The notes beneath the pieces were generated by a model that saw only the letters and a program-made list of their open reading frames with translations, made no database searches and was not told the origin of the DNA. DNA of 39,294 nucleotides, taken from NCBI GenBank assembly GCA_025201705.1, contig MU616781.1, positions 3,546 to 42,839 of the forward strand, in the 5' to 3' direction. The position numbers were made by a program, and so were the translations under genes. Source of the DNA: Dissophora ornata. Taxonomy: Eukaryota > Mortierellomycota > Mortierellomycetes > Mortierellales > Mortierellaceae. Below, in pieces: positions 1 through 11,061 of this stretch. How positions within the stretch are numbered: the stretch's first letter is position 1; every line of letters begins with the position of its first letter.

Positions 1-254
1 TTTTTTTGCATAATTTCTTTCATAAACATGCAGACACATCACACCATAAATTGATACTATCATGTACATTGTATGATACATGCACACCACAGCCGCAACC
101 GCACAATAGAGAACGGGTCCTTGAGAAGAGTATGAAATGCATGTTTTGTCGTTACTGTCGTCTTCTACATATGCTAAAAAAAAGTTACTACCTCAGTATC
201 TTTTTTTTTCTTGCTTTTTTCTCTGGCTCGCTTGTGCCGCGCGCGCCCTTTGTT

Positions 255-576
255 CTATTCGATAATCTGAAGCTCTTGTGTACGTCCAATAGCATACTTG
301 TCCTTGTACTGATCCCAGATTGCCAACACCTCATCGATATACTTTTTCTGCAGATCCTGCAACTGTTCAGTAGTGGGGCTGCCCTCGACCTTTTCCACAT
401 GGATTGGCTTGCCAACGACAATGTGCACTGGTTTCCTCCTTGGCAACAATCCAAACCCATCTATGAAAATGGACAGGATAGAAAACAGAGACATAAAAAG
501 ATAGGTGCAAGTGCATTTATCCGATCAGTAAACGAATCACAAGCCCTGAACCATCGCTTTGAAGGAGCCAGAAATA

Positions 577-618
<42 letters not shown>

Positions 619-1802
619 AACAACAACAAGTAGCTCGGCAACGTACAGTTAAAGACGCCTCGTCCATTGAACATGGGCACCGTGAATCCGGAGACACGCT
701 TGAGCAATTGCTGCAACTGGTATGTCCTACTCGTGCTCTTTGCGCTGTAGACCTCATAGAGTTCGTTCTCGCCAAATGCCAGCGTTGGAACCAGGCTCGC
801 ACTGACAAATCGAAAGGTGGGGGGGTCGTGAGCAAAGGAGCAAGGAGATGATTGGCGTTAGACACAAACAAATATACAAGGGCGATCCCACCATCTCAAA
901 AAAAGAAAAAAAAAAAACCACCCTCCGCACTCCCCAATTTTTTTTTAACGAAGAAGGTTGTAGAAGAAAGGCCTCATCCATTGTGATATCGCAAAAGCCC
1001 AAAAAATGACGGCAAAGATAGAGTTCCCCACTTACCCATTGACAAGCGCCAACTTGATGAATCCCATTCTCTTCTTAAGAGTCAAGTCCAACGTTCCTGG
1101 CTTCGTGGCCAAACTCTCCTGTGCGCCACCGACCACAATCACAATCGAGTTGCCCTTTCCAGAGTTCAAAATATGTTCACACGACGATTTGGAGACGGAA
1201 GCGCAGCCATGGGCCATGATATAGTCGCGGTAGAACGGAATCTGGAAGTTGCTTTGCAGTGTCAACAATCGAGGGTTGATTCCTGGGAATCGTTCCGAAA
1301 AGTTCAAGCCCTCGGTACCAAAGGCGCAGAAAGCACCCATGGAGATGATTCCGTGGGGGTGATATCCAAAGATGTAGTTCTTGGACGGGTCCAATTCTGC
1401 CTCCTGTTTTTTTCATACATGAATTGGTTAGAAAAAACGTCAAATCCTTTCAACTTGCTTTCTCAATGCAATGCTGTCAGGCTGGGTGTTCTTTACCTTG
1501 ACAAGTGTCATGGGGAAATATTGCGCAAAGTGGGTCCAGATGTTCCTCTTGCGCCACCACTGGACTCTCCGTCCACCACGTTCGGGAGCCTGGTCAAACC
1601 TCAGGACCCAGAGCAGGTACGCGATGACCACGGGCCACATATACTTGAACGTGCAGAGAACGAGGAATAGAGTGAGAGAGATCGCAATGGCTGAGACCCA
1701 GGCCAAGACTGCACCGGTCTGCATCCTGCGTGCGATAGGCATCCGCAGAGGAGCAAAGTGCGGCGTCTTGTTTTCTTGTTTTTGGGGGTCTTGTGGAGAC
1801 AT
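255..1802 (-). CDS. DGAT2: Diacylglycerol O-acyltransferase 2 (DGAT2 family)
   Basis: Catalyses the last step of triacylglycerol synthesis, transferring a fatty acyl group from acyl-CoA to diacylglycerol at the ER and lipid droplets (known for the family). Spliced model on the minus strand: exons 1802-1497, 1403-1036, 801-647 and 460-255, all joining in phase to give 344 residues, close to the usual DGAT2 length. Seen in the protein: a hydrophobic double segment at about residues 29-68 (the ER hairpin), the catalytic YHPHG motif at about 116-120, the GGAQE block followed by a KKRMGFIKLA segment, and a C-terminal RGVFNYGFGLLPRR signature that spans the last intron. The start is the Met of MSPQDPQKQ. 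The third intron (461-646) holds a 39-base A/T homopolymer. A related monoacylglycerol or wax acyltransferase cannot be excluded from motifs alone, but the overall pattern is DGAT2. Confidence 0.93.
579..617. repeat. Poly(A)/poly(T) homopolymer, 39 bases
   Basis: An uninterrupted run of 39 A on the plus strand, followed by a short CAA repeat. It lies inside intron 3 of the DGAT2 gene, so the pre-mRNA carries it as poly(U) 30 bases downstream of the 5' splice site. Its exact length may be affected by sequencing slippage. Confidence 0.95.
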
Positions 1803-2930
1803 TTGTCTGTATGTGAAGCGGATCGCTAGTAACTCGTTATGAAAATGTAAGGGAGGAGGGTATCGTTGTGAAGTTGTGGAAGGAGCAAAGAAAGAGCGTA
1901 AACAAGGAGGGTCGTTATAAAAAGTGGGTTGGCGTGAGAGAAGAAATAGGGGAAAGGGAAAAGAGGGACGAGAGGGAGGGGGGGAGGAAAGGATGAAAGA
2001 AAGATAACGAGGCCGATGCATGAGGAGTATTAAATATCGGGCATGGATCATATTGCATGTCATGCTCAGATGCTCATGCCAGTGCGAAAATTATTTTGAT
2101 TGAAGCCCGACGGTGGTCGCTGCGCGCGAACACATGTCGCACATCCCTCGTACTATAACCTGTTATCATATTGACCATGTGAAAAGTCCATTCATGTCGT
2201 TCACACCATGAAGCCTCCTATAGTTTCACTTTTTCTTTTTCTTTTTCTGCGAGGAGCTTTAAGACGGTATATCCATTCCGCCGTAGCATACGCTCTCCTG
2301 CGCTCGTGAATATTTAACTGTCTCAGGTCTAGAATCGTTTAGTCGACATAATCACACATGCACACGAGGTTTTGTTCTCCAGCATTTTATTGTTGCAGCA
2401 CTTTCAACTACACATAGCCATGGAAGGATCTCTATTCAGCTCACAAGTAATTTATATTACCTCCGACGTGCTTGGTCTTGAATTCATTAGCATACTTCAC
2501 GTGCATTCACACAGCACTCTTTACATCCATGATCTCTGTGGAGACACAGTGGACTCTCAATTCTCGCTCCACATTCAGTAATAATAGGCCTCAATTTCTG
2601 AAGCAAACAGTGTGTGCCTGAATCATGAAATAAAGCATTTGGGCAGCAGGGTTCCTCTTGCACATATTCAATGAGGTATCGTGTTTCTCCGTGCTCCTGA
2701 TAGAAACATTCCATGCTCCTGACATTTTTTTTCATCCTCATCCTGAGAAAATGACAACAGACCATGTCCGCAAGAGAATTACATCAAAAAAATAAAAATA
2801 AAAAAACAAAAGTGGCCACGATGGACCTTGTTGCCCAAGAGAATTATCCAAGCTTTGAAAGCATGGTTTATTGCTACTCTGCAACAGCGAAAATTGAAAT
2901 GAAAGGTATTCCCTGGCTCAAAACAGGTAT
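1803..2930. other. Intergenic region: DGAT2 promoter side and RPL12 3' side
   Basis: This 1.1 kb separates two minus-strand genes. It should contain the DGAT2 promoter and leader; on the minus strand a TTTTTATAA element lies near 1914-1923, about 110 bases before the DGAT2 start, and the nearby strand is purine/pyrimidine biased. A cysteine-rich reading frame (92 codons) on the minus strand at 2487-2765 is open but has no recognisable family; it is discussed as a finding and not called as a gene. No other gene is seen. Confidence 0.6.
2867..2872 (-). terminator. Polyadenylation signal (AATAAA) of RPL12
   Basis: A canonical AATAAA on the minus strand, about 60 bases after the RPL12 stop codon at 2931. 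Its position supports the model in which the coding sequence ends in the small last exon. Inferred from the hexamer and spacing only. Confidence 0.45.
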
Positions 2931-3530
2931 TTAAGCCTCCTAAAAAGTCGAAAAACAATAAATAAAGCCGAGTTAAAAACCTGTTATAACAATATAAAGA
3001 CCCACCACCTCACCTAAAATGTGCAAAGACAAAAAACTTACGGGGATCTCAACCTCACCGGCATCGATGGCATCACCAAGATCCTTGGGGGACTGGCCGT
3101 CAACGGTGCATCCGACCGAGAAAGCAGTTCCAAGAATCTCCTTGACGGTACCTGCGAGCTCGCGGGCCATGGACTTGTGGCGCATGATGCGAGCAATCTC
3201 GATAACATCATCAAGAGAGATGTTGCCGTTGTGCTTGATGTTCTTCTCCTTCTTGCGGTCACGGGGGGCCTCCTTGAGGGCCTTGATGACCAAAGAAGAG
3301 GCCGAGGGGACGACCGAGACGGCAGCCTGACGGTTCTGGATGGTCAACTGAACGGTGACACGGAGACCCTTCCACTCCTGGGTGGCCTTGGCGATATCTT
3401 CACCGACCTTCTTGGGCGAAAGACCGAGAGGACCAATCTTGGGGGCAAGAGCAGACGAAGCTCCGACCTCTCCTCCGGTGGCACGGAGGTAGATGATCTT
3501 GATCTCATTGGGGTCCAGCTTTGGTGGCAT
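2931..3530 (-). CDS. RPL12: 60S ribosomal protein L12 (uL11 family)
   Basis: Component of the large ribosomal subunit at the base of the P-stalk, part of the GTPase-associated centre that works with elongation factors. Exon 1 is 3530-3042 (163 codons) and starts with [11 protein letters not shown], the conserved eukaryotic L12 start. The conserved [15 protein letters not shown] and [13 protein letters not shown] blocks are present. The exon ends after a conserved EIP at a GTAAGT donor. The intron 3041-2940 ends in TTTTTAG, and exon 2 is only 9 bases (2939-2931), encoding Glu-Ala-stop. The spliced product is 165 residues, the classic L12 length. Reading through the donor instead would add 22 unrelated residues. 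The 5' leader may contain an intron (GTATGT near 3835 on the minus strand), which is inference. Confidence 0.95.
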
Positions 3531-3986
3531 GCTGTTTTTTTTTTATCAAAAGAAGGCGAGGCGTTTTGTAAGTTGTCGAGTTCTCTGAGATACGTTGGGT
3601 TTGGTCCGCCGCTTTCTTTCTGTGCTCAACTCCTTTCCAGCTTCCAGTTTGATCAGTTAAAGATCAATCGATGATCAGCATGGATGGCGGTTGCGTAGAA
3701 AGTATCGGCGAACACAGCGAGAGATAGATGGACAGGTTGCAATTGATATCCGGATAGATAGATCCATGTATTGACGAACTGGATGGATGGATGGATGATC
3801 AAATGGATGGATGATCGAATGGTTGTCCAGACACATACTTGATATATTTTCTTGAGAAGGAAAGAAGAGAGGGAGAATCCACAAGGATGCACTACGACCG
3901 CCCGTATTATACTCGCAACAGGCAGTCTCACTAGGATAAAAATTAGTGGCGCTGTGAACCAATGAAAGCTTTCCATCTTGTCGTAT
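3531..3986. other. Intergenic region between RPL12 start and esterase stop
   Basis: This 456 bp stretch should hold the RPL12 promoter and leader on the minus strand and the esterase terminator. A TATATC element followed by a good GTATGT donor-like site lies near 3830-3850 on the minus strand, which would suit a leader intron as is common in fungal ribosomal-protein genes. It also contains a short ATGG tetranucleotide repeat. The overlapping open frames are low-complexity and are not called. Confidence 0.55.
3781..3824. repeat. Imperfect ATGG/TGGA tetranucleotide microsatellite
   Basis: Four near-perfect tandem copies of a TGGA/ATGG unit, then two interrupted copies separated by ATCAA and ATCGA. 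It lies upstream of RPL12, in the probable leader or promoter. A shorter GATA repeat precedes it near 3753-3764. Confidence 0.8.
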
Positions 3987-5966
3987 CTACGACCACTCCG
4001 ACTCGGAGGGCTGATTGATGCACAATAGACCTGCCCTCAGTGCCTCCTCGCTGTCCTTCTTCGACTCGCGCATCTCATGGACCCACCGCTCCGACTTTCC
4101 CCAAATCTTGAGCACCCGTTCCCCATGGCGATTGGCCTTCTCCTTCTCGACCGTGCACTGCTTGGTGAATACAATGGCCTCTTTTTCTTTCGCATGGTAC
4201 TCGTAGTCGTCTGCAGGACGGCTGATGATGGCCGGGAAGTGCTCCTTGCTCGAGGTCTCGCCATATGCGAACAGGATCCACGTGGTCTGAATCCTCTCCG
4301 AAAACCGCTTTTCCTCCTCCGTAAATACTGTTTCGATCGCCAAGTCAGGTCCAAACACAAACACCAGGTCAACGCCATGATGTGCTCCCCACCCCTTCCC
4401 CTTTGCGTCCACTGCCGCAATAGATCGATCGAAATAGTATCGGAATAGCTCAAAGCGCCCCTTGCCAAGGTCCTCGCGCTTTGAAAGTGCGCGCAGCGCT
4501 GAGAATTCAGGATACGTGAACAAAGAGTGCTCTACGACTTCGATGGAGGCCTTCGTCGCATCTGCATCCGACTCTACTTTGCCATAGATAGCCTCCCACT
4601 CATTCCGACTCTCCTCATCCGGCGGGCAATACTTTTCAAGAATTCGTGGCCAACCCGCTAAGGTTGGTGTGCCCAACGATTCAACAAACATAGTCCCTTC
4701 ATCCTTCATGTCTCCGACGATCACAGCTTTGACGCCGTGGTCGTAGAGCTCTGTCTTGTGGGTCCACAATCGCACATCTTCTGGGACGATGATGCCATCG
4801 ACATAGGGCGTAAACATTCTGAGTTTCGTCGACTCTGCAGCTCTACCCAATTCTAATCCCGATACTCGTTTTAATCGGCCCAGTTTCTCTTCCCCGGAGA
4901 GATCCTTGGGAATGTCAAAGTAATCGATCAGAAAATCAAAATAAATCTTTCCCTCGATCTCAGGTCTTACCGCAGGGGCAGAGTTCATGGCACACGACTG
5001 CATGATGGCTCGGTGGAAGAGCCCTCGATGTTGGGAGATGAGCATGTGGTAGTTGATACTCACAGCGCCGACAGATTCTCCAAACGCAGTAATGTTGTTG
5101 ACCTGTCCACCAAATGCTTTGATATGAGTGTGGACCCATTCAAAAGCTAGGCGTTGATCCATGAGTCCCCAGTTGCCGGTAGAGCGGTCATAGTCAGACG
5201 TCAGACGTGGATCGGACCGGAGCTCGGCCACGAGCTCTGGACAGGAGAAGTTGCCGAGGAAGTTGAGCCGGTAGTTCAGGACTACAACGATCACGGGTCG
5301 ACCAATTTTAACAGACTGGCGGACAAGATTGCTTCCATCTATGGAAGGATCGGGAAAAGGTGCAAATGGTCGTTAAGAAGTGGTTTATAACTATCGCAAG
5401 GAACCATACAATTACACAGCCATATCACTCACCGAAAACATCCATAGCATTGGCGCCATCTCTGAACGCACCTCCATGGATATAGACCATAACCGCTGCT
5501 CCACCTCGCGTGTCACACTCTCCTCCTTCGTGTTCAGCTCCAACTCTAGCTGCTTGGTTCAGAGTGTCCTCGTGCACGTATATGTTCAGGTTAAGGCAAT
5601 CTCTTTCATCAAACACCGTCGTCTCGTCGTCAAAGTCAAACCCTGAGTAAGAGTTAATTGCCTTCGAATACCGAAAGTCACCTCTAGGCTGCGGTGCAAC
5701 AGGCCTAGAAAATATCGTGTTCAATAAGCCGGTCAGGTATATACAGCATTCAGACAGCCATTGCTGATAATATTTATACTTCTTTTATATTACCCTTGCT
5801 TTGTGGCATCACGGATACCTGTCCATGGCTCTGGGGTGACGGCGGGTCGCCAACGCTCCACGACGGTGCCAAAAGGAACGTTCAGGAAACGAACAACCTT
5901 CTTTTTGGGATCTAGGGATCCTTCGATGGTGCCTTGCTTTGCAAGGTGAATGCGAGATGGTGACAT
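3987..5966 (-). CDS. Type-B carboxylesterase (alpha/beta hydrolase)
   Basis: A serine hydrolase of the carboxylesterase/cholinesterase family, acting on carboxylic esters; the substrate cannot be told from sequence. Exons 5966-5794, 5704-5433 and 5338-3987 join in phase to 598 residues. Seen: the oxyanion-hole HGGAF at about 134-138, the RDCLNLN signature at 92-98, the nucleophile in GESVGAVS (Ser about 237), the acidic residue in KDEGTMF (Glu about 362) and the histidine in AHHGVDL (His about 469), so the triad is complete. The start at MSPSRIHL is the first Met of the conserved N-terminal QGTIEG strand. There is no signal peptide, so an intracellular enzyme is likely, unlike secreted lipases of the family. 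The minus-strand leader before the start is pyrimidine-rich, as expected for a fungal 5' UTR. Confidence 0.9.
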
Positions 5967-7491
5967 ATCCTTTACTTGGAACTTGGTCTGAAGGGATGAG
6001 AGAAAGAGAGGGTATGGAAATGCATGAAGAGAAGAAAAAGGAGAAAGAGAAGAAGTACGCAGGAATTGAGAAAAGCCAGTAGTGTTATACATGGTGTGGG
6101 AAAAATGAGTTCGGCATGACATGGGCTCGGTTCCAGCCAGAGGGAAGACTTGCATTACGCACAGAGTAGAGATTTTTGCGCCATTCAAGAATTTTAGATG
6201 TGGAGAAAATGGCCGCAAGAACAGAAACACAAATAAGTCTTCAAGAGCTGGTTGATCGACAAAAAAGAAAAAATCAATGGTCGGGTAGGGCCATGTCAAC
6301 CTCCTCCACAATAGCAAAATAACATACCACCCAGGCGCTCTCTCCACAGCTGGGTTTAAGTCCACTCTACTCTGGAGGCAGAGAGCCCATCATAACTGAA
6401 GCGAATGAGGCGATCCTTCTCGCTTAGACCATGATGGGGGGACACGGAGCGTTCCAGCTGCATTCAAAGCCTTATGCTATTAGATGCCCTGTGGTATGAA
6501 GAATTCGTGTAAGACGCGTTTCTGAGTGCTTGTTTAAGTTGCAAGGCAACACATGATGAAATAAATTACTGTACATGTAGACTACATACGCAGTGGAGTC
6601 TAGACGACGCCAAGCTTGGAGTGACCACAAAAGGAAGGTTAGTGTGTATCCTTGAGGTGGTGGCTGGAGCGGCATTCAAGGGCATACGCCATCCAGACAT
6701 TCTGCAACAATGATAAACTGGGGAATGTTATAAAGCGCAAATAGTGTGCATGTGCGCGGACACGGTTGGTTCAGGCTCAGGTTCGGTATTTCACATGTTG
6801 CGTGATGCTGTCCTTAAAATATCGCATATTGTTTGTTGTTTGTATTGTGCGGTGCCAAGATGGCAAATATAAAATTTATGTCCGTCGCGGAAGACTATAA
6901 TTCTGTTGACACCAGCCAGACCCGCAACGGAAACAGAAGCCGGCATATCTGAGTTTTATAATACCTTTCCATTACAGCATGTACAGACAGATGACGGCAC
7001 ACTGAGACTCTTCCATGCCATGGTCGGCCGAAATAGGATGTTCACGTACCGTTTATATCCGTAATGGAGCGTGATAGATGCGCTAATGACATGTATCTGT
7101 ATACCGGTAACGAAGTGCTCTCAACCCATTCGCCCTCCCCGTCACCCACCAAAGTGTCAGTGAGCGCAGAACTAGTGTTCGATCACAGTCTTGCACCAGT
7201 GCGTATAGTCTAACAAATAGGCATATATAAGCAACAACAACAACTCGGGCTCCGGCGCTTTCTTCTTTTGCAACTCTAACAAGAGGAACGAGATCTTCTC
7301 CATTCCTCGATTCTCTCCTTCTCTCTCCATTGCGCACATCTGCTTTCCCTCTTTTCCTTCTCTTCCCTCTCGCCCCACAACGCTCTGCATGTGTATTTCG
7401 TAATAATTTTATTTTTCAGGCACACACCCACAGCCAATTGAGGCACCGCTTCTGTCTTTATTAATTCGGGCGCCCACCCTTGCCTCACACC
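5967..7491. other. Divergent intergenic region, esterase and ABC transporter promoters
   Basis: About 1.5 kb between the esterase start (minus) and the ABC transporter (plus). The first 400 bases are pyrimidine-rich on the minus strand and probably form the esterase leader. The last 240 bases are pyrimidine-rich on the plus strand and probably form the transporter leader, downstream of a TATA box at 7224. The middle holds only short frames without coding character. Confidence 0.6.
7224..7230 (+). promoter_or_regulatory. TATA box for the ABCG transporter
   Basis: A TATATAA element is followed by a CAACAACAAC run and then by about 150 bases of strongly C/T-rich sequence typical of a fungal leader. 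The first strong-context ATG is at 7492. Inferred from composition and spacing. Confidence 0.35.
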
Positions 7492-10400
7492 ATGGATCCC
7501 CTCGACTACTATGCACTGCTGAAGCTGGTTGATGCCCCTGGCATAGTGGCAAGTGACTACCTCGATATATGTTTCCTCTCCTCGCAATCACCTTGACAAC
7601 GCTCGACGCTTTCACTGCTCAGATTGACACACAGTCATGGATGTGCTAACTCTTTGATCTATCTTACGCATGTGTACGAACACTCTTTATTCTCAATACA
7701 GCCAGGCAGTGGCCCTTCCTGCCAGTATGTCCAGACGCCACTCTCTTCCAACACTACTGTATCATGGGGATGTGCTGCAGGGTAATGACTGTCTACTTGG
7801 CATGTTTTATCTTATCTGAACGATCAGGTCTGCGACGGAGTTACTTACTAATCCTCCATGTCTCCCTTTCCTTGATCCCCTACAGAAACTTCTGTCTTTC
7901 ACCAAAGCACTCAGCTCCTTGCACACCTGTACGTCCTACGGTCTTTCTGTTGATTGCTGTATATGACATGATAAAGGGTGTATGTTGTAGGCGATGGTAA
8001 ACTCACCCTTCATATCTATTCGTCTTGACAGGGATTTTTTTGTCCAGCAAACACAGCCCAGCCCATGTATTGCTGTCCAGGTTACTACTGTTCAAACGAC
8101 ACCACTACCATGACCCTGTGTCCCCAGAACCAATACTGCCCTGCTGGATCTGTCGATGGAGGCGTAAGTACTTTGTTGATTATCCCTGGTTTAGCACCGG
8201 TGTTTGCCAATTTAGTTTTTCTAACAATTTGTTTTGAAAAACCTTTCAGTCGTCCTGCCTCTGGCTAGCATCCTGCCCTGCAGGTAGCGACTCAGCCTCC
8301 AAGTTTGGACTGGTCCTCTTTGTCCTAGTTCTCATCATTGGCATCTGCATCGTATTTTGTATTCAAAAGAAAGTCCAGCGCGTCAGGACGCATCATCTCG
8401 ACAAGCGACTGCGATGGGTCCACAACCACAACATCAACCACGACAACTTTCTCGTTGCAGACGAAGCTGATATGGAAACTGAGAATGAGGATGATGACGA
8501 CAGTACGAACAGCATCAACAAGAATGGAGATCGAGTTATCCAGATCGATCAGGATGCTCCTAAGCCAGAGTCATCGGAAGCCGTTGGTGGACGCGGCAGC
8601 GCAACAGCAAACGCTCAGAGACCGGCAATGAAGAGAAGAGTCACGAGAGTCGAGCATACCTTTGACATTGAGTTCGAACATCTGAGTCTGACGCTCTCCA
8701 ACGGAACCTCTATCTTGCAGGTAATTGACCCATTTGCTCATTGTCAATTTGCTCCCTTCCAGTGATGACGACGCACAACACACACGTAAGTTACTAAAAC
8801 ATTGATCGGTTTTGGTCTTTAAAAAACAGGACGTATCCGGTGTACTGAGGACAGGAAGAACCTGCGCTATCATGGGTCCATCAGGATCAGGCAAAACCAC
8901 GCTCATCTCCATGTTGACTTCCAAGGTCCCCAAAGATGAAGGTCGCATCTTGATCAACGGACAGGAAGAAGATCTGAGCCATTATCGTAAATTGATTGGA
9001 TATGTGCCCCAGGACGACATCATGTTGCGCGAGCTGACTGTTCACGACGTCTTGTTGCACTCGGCATATATGCGCCTGCCCGCCAAACTAACACGGCCCC
9101 AAATGACAGAGAAGGTCCTTGAAATTGTTGATTTCCTGGGCTTGAACTCTGTCATGAATTCTGCTGTTGGAGACGCAGAGAGGCGCGGAATTTCAGGAGG
9201 TCAGAGAAAGAGAGTCAACATCGGAATGGAGCTCGTGACAGATCCTAGTATCCTGTTTTTGGACGAGCCAACCTCGGGATTAGATTCAAGTACCAGCGGA
9301 GATGTTTGCAAGTTGCTCAAGTCGATTGCGCGTAAGAAGGGACTGACTGTGGCTGCGGTTATTCATTCACCATCGCCCGTGGCGTTTGATCAATTTGACG
9401 ACTTGTTGCTCCTGGGACACGGCGGACGCGTCGTTTACCATGGACCCAGAGGAGAAGCATCCAACTACTTCGCAGCTATCGGTTTCCCGACTCCCAAGGA
9501 TTCGAGTCCATCTGATTTCTACATGGATGTCATCTCCAACAATGTTAAATCCAACATCACCAAAAAGTTCAAGCCTTTCTATCTCCATCGCTACTGGGAA
9601 TCGTATTGCAAGCGCGCGCAGACATTCTACGCGGATGGCGGTAAGGGTGTTGAGTACAGACACCCTCAAATGCCACATGGCTCGACTTCTGTTTCACACA
9701 TCAACCCTCGAGTATCGACCTATTCCACCCAGAACAATTCTACCATGTCATTTCACGATCAGGGCCGTGGACACGCAGAGTCCATGGCCATGACAAATAT
9801 GGGCGACACATCTTCGCTGGTACCGCCTGACACCCCATACAACAGTGGAACCGGCTCGGCCTCTTCTCCCTCTCTTCACCCTTCGTCTGCATTGCGAGGT
9901 CATGACAGGGAGCCCGCTCGTCCCAAGAATGTCACCAAACTCCGCAACTCTGGGGTCCACCCGGGAGCCGCGACCCCTCGATCCTCTATGGCCCTTTCCG
10001 AATTCCATTCGCTATACGATTCACCACCAGAGCCTGAAAAACTCACTTGGAGTGAGACTCTGAAGAAAGCGATGCGGATCTTTGTGATCGATAGCCGCAT
10101 GTGGTGGCAAGGCTTATTTGAAGAGACCAAGGAAACACTTTCGGGACTGTTTATGAAGGGACGGGATCCGATCCGCAACACTGCCTCGCCGGCTATGATG
10201 TTCTGGCTTTGTCTGTCTCGCGCCCGTCTACAGATCTACAGAAATCAACGTCAGTTCTTGTACGACCAATTGCTTCATCTGGGCTGTGGCATGTTTATCT
10301 CGGTCGCGGCGTCCAAGTTTGATTATCTAGGACGGCAACCGGACATGATCTGCGCCATGACCCCTTACCAACTCAAGTACACCTGCATGAACCCAACAGA

Positions 10401-11061
10401 CCATTTGACAGAGGTCGGAGTCTTTGTTGCGCTTGGTGTTTGTTTCGCTGGAATCTCGGTCGGGTCCATGACGTTCGGAAACGAAAAAATTGTCTACTGG
10501 CGCGAGAAATCCTCGGGTTTGCTCACGTTGCCTTACTACGTTGCCAAGGTCATTGCCGACATTCCTCGTATCATCCTCGCCGGTATCATGTTTTCGATCT
10601 CGCTCATCATCTTCTTCAATGAGCGCTCGAATTATTTTTACTTGCTCTTCGTTATCATCATGCTCTACGCCGTGGCTTTTGCAATGGGTTACTTGCTCTC
10701 TGCCCTAATCCCACCTGCTCGTGTGGCACTCGTCGGAACTGGCTTTACGTTGGCCTGGGCAATCGTCTTTTCGGGTGACGCGCCGGATCTGGCGGATGTG
10801 ATGAGCAATGACGCCTCGGGCGGGTACCGTGCCACATCTTGGATCTGGGTAATCTCGGCGCCGCGATATGCCATTGAGGCGATCTACTTGAGAGAGGTGC
10901 AGGCAAGACCTTGGGCGGAGATCCGGGACGCGCCCTTGGCGCATACGTATGAGTTGGGACAGTTCTGGTGGTGCTTTAGGGCCATGGCCTGCATTTTGCT
11001 CGGATGGCATGTGTTGGCGTTCTTCAGCTTCAAGTTGAAGGATCGGGCTAAGCAACGTTAA
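7492..11061 (+). CDS. ABCG-family half transporter with N-terminal Cys-rich domain
   Basis: An ATP-driven membrane transporter of the ABCG (White-Brown) type, arranged nucleotide-binding domain first. Supported exons: 7702-7781 (or a few bases later), 7886-7928, 8032-8163, 8250-8720 and 8830-11061, all in phase. The first exon is unresolved: ATG 7492 has a strong CACCATGG context, whereas ATG 7569 would give a signal-peptide-like MFPLLAITLTTLDAFTAQ. Order of parts: an ectodomain with CPAN and CCPGYYC blocks (about a dozen Cys), one membrane helix (near 8300-8360), a basic then acidic linker, Walker A GPSGSGKTT (8874-8900), Q-loop VPQDD, signature SGGQRKR, Walker B ILFLDEPTSGLD, H-loop IHSP, a long Ser/Pro-rich linker, then the ABC2 membrane domain. 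This layout resembles plant ABCG24/28 and yeast Adp1. From 7702 on it encodes 985 residues. The substrate is unknown. Confidence 0.9.

Noticed and set aside
6..851. 281-codon plus-strand open frame covering the DGAT2 3' half
   Set aside because: It runs antisense through DGAT2 exons and translates the poly(A) tract as poly-Lys; a shadow of the real gene.
3021..3674. 217-codon plus-strand frame antisense to RPL12
   Set aside because: It mirrors the codon pattern of the conserved RPL12 exon and has no family resemblance of its own.
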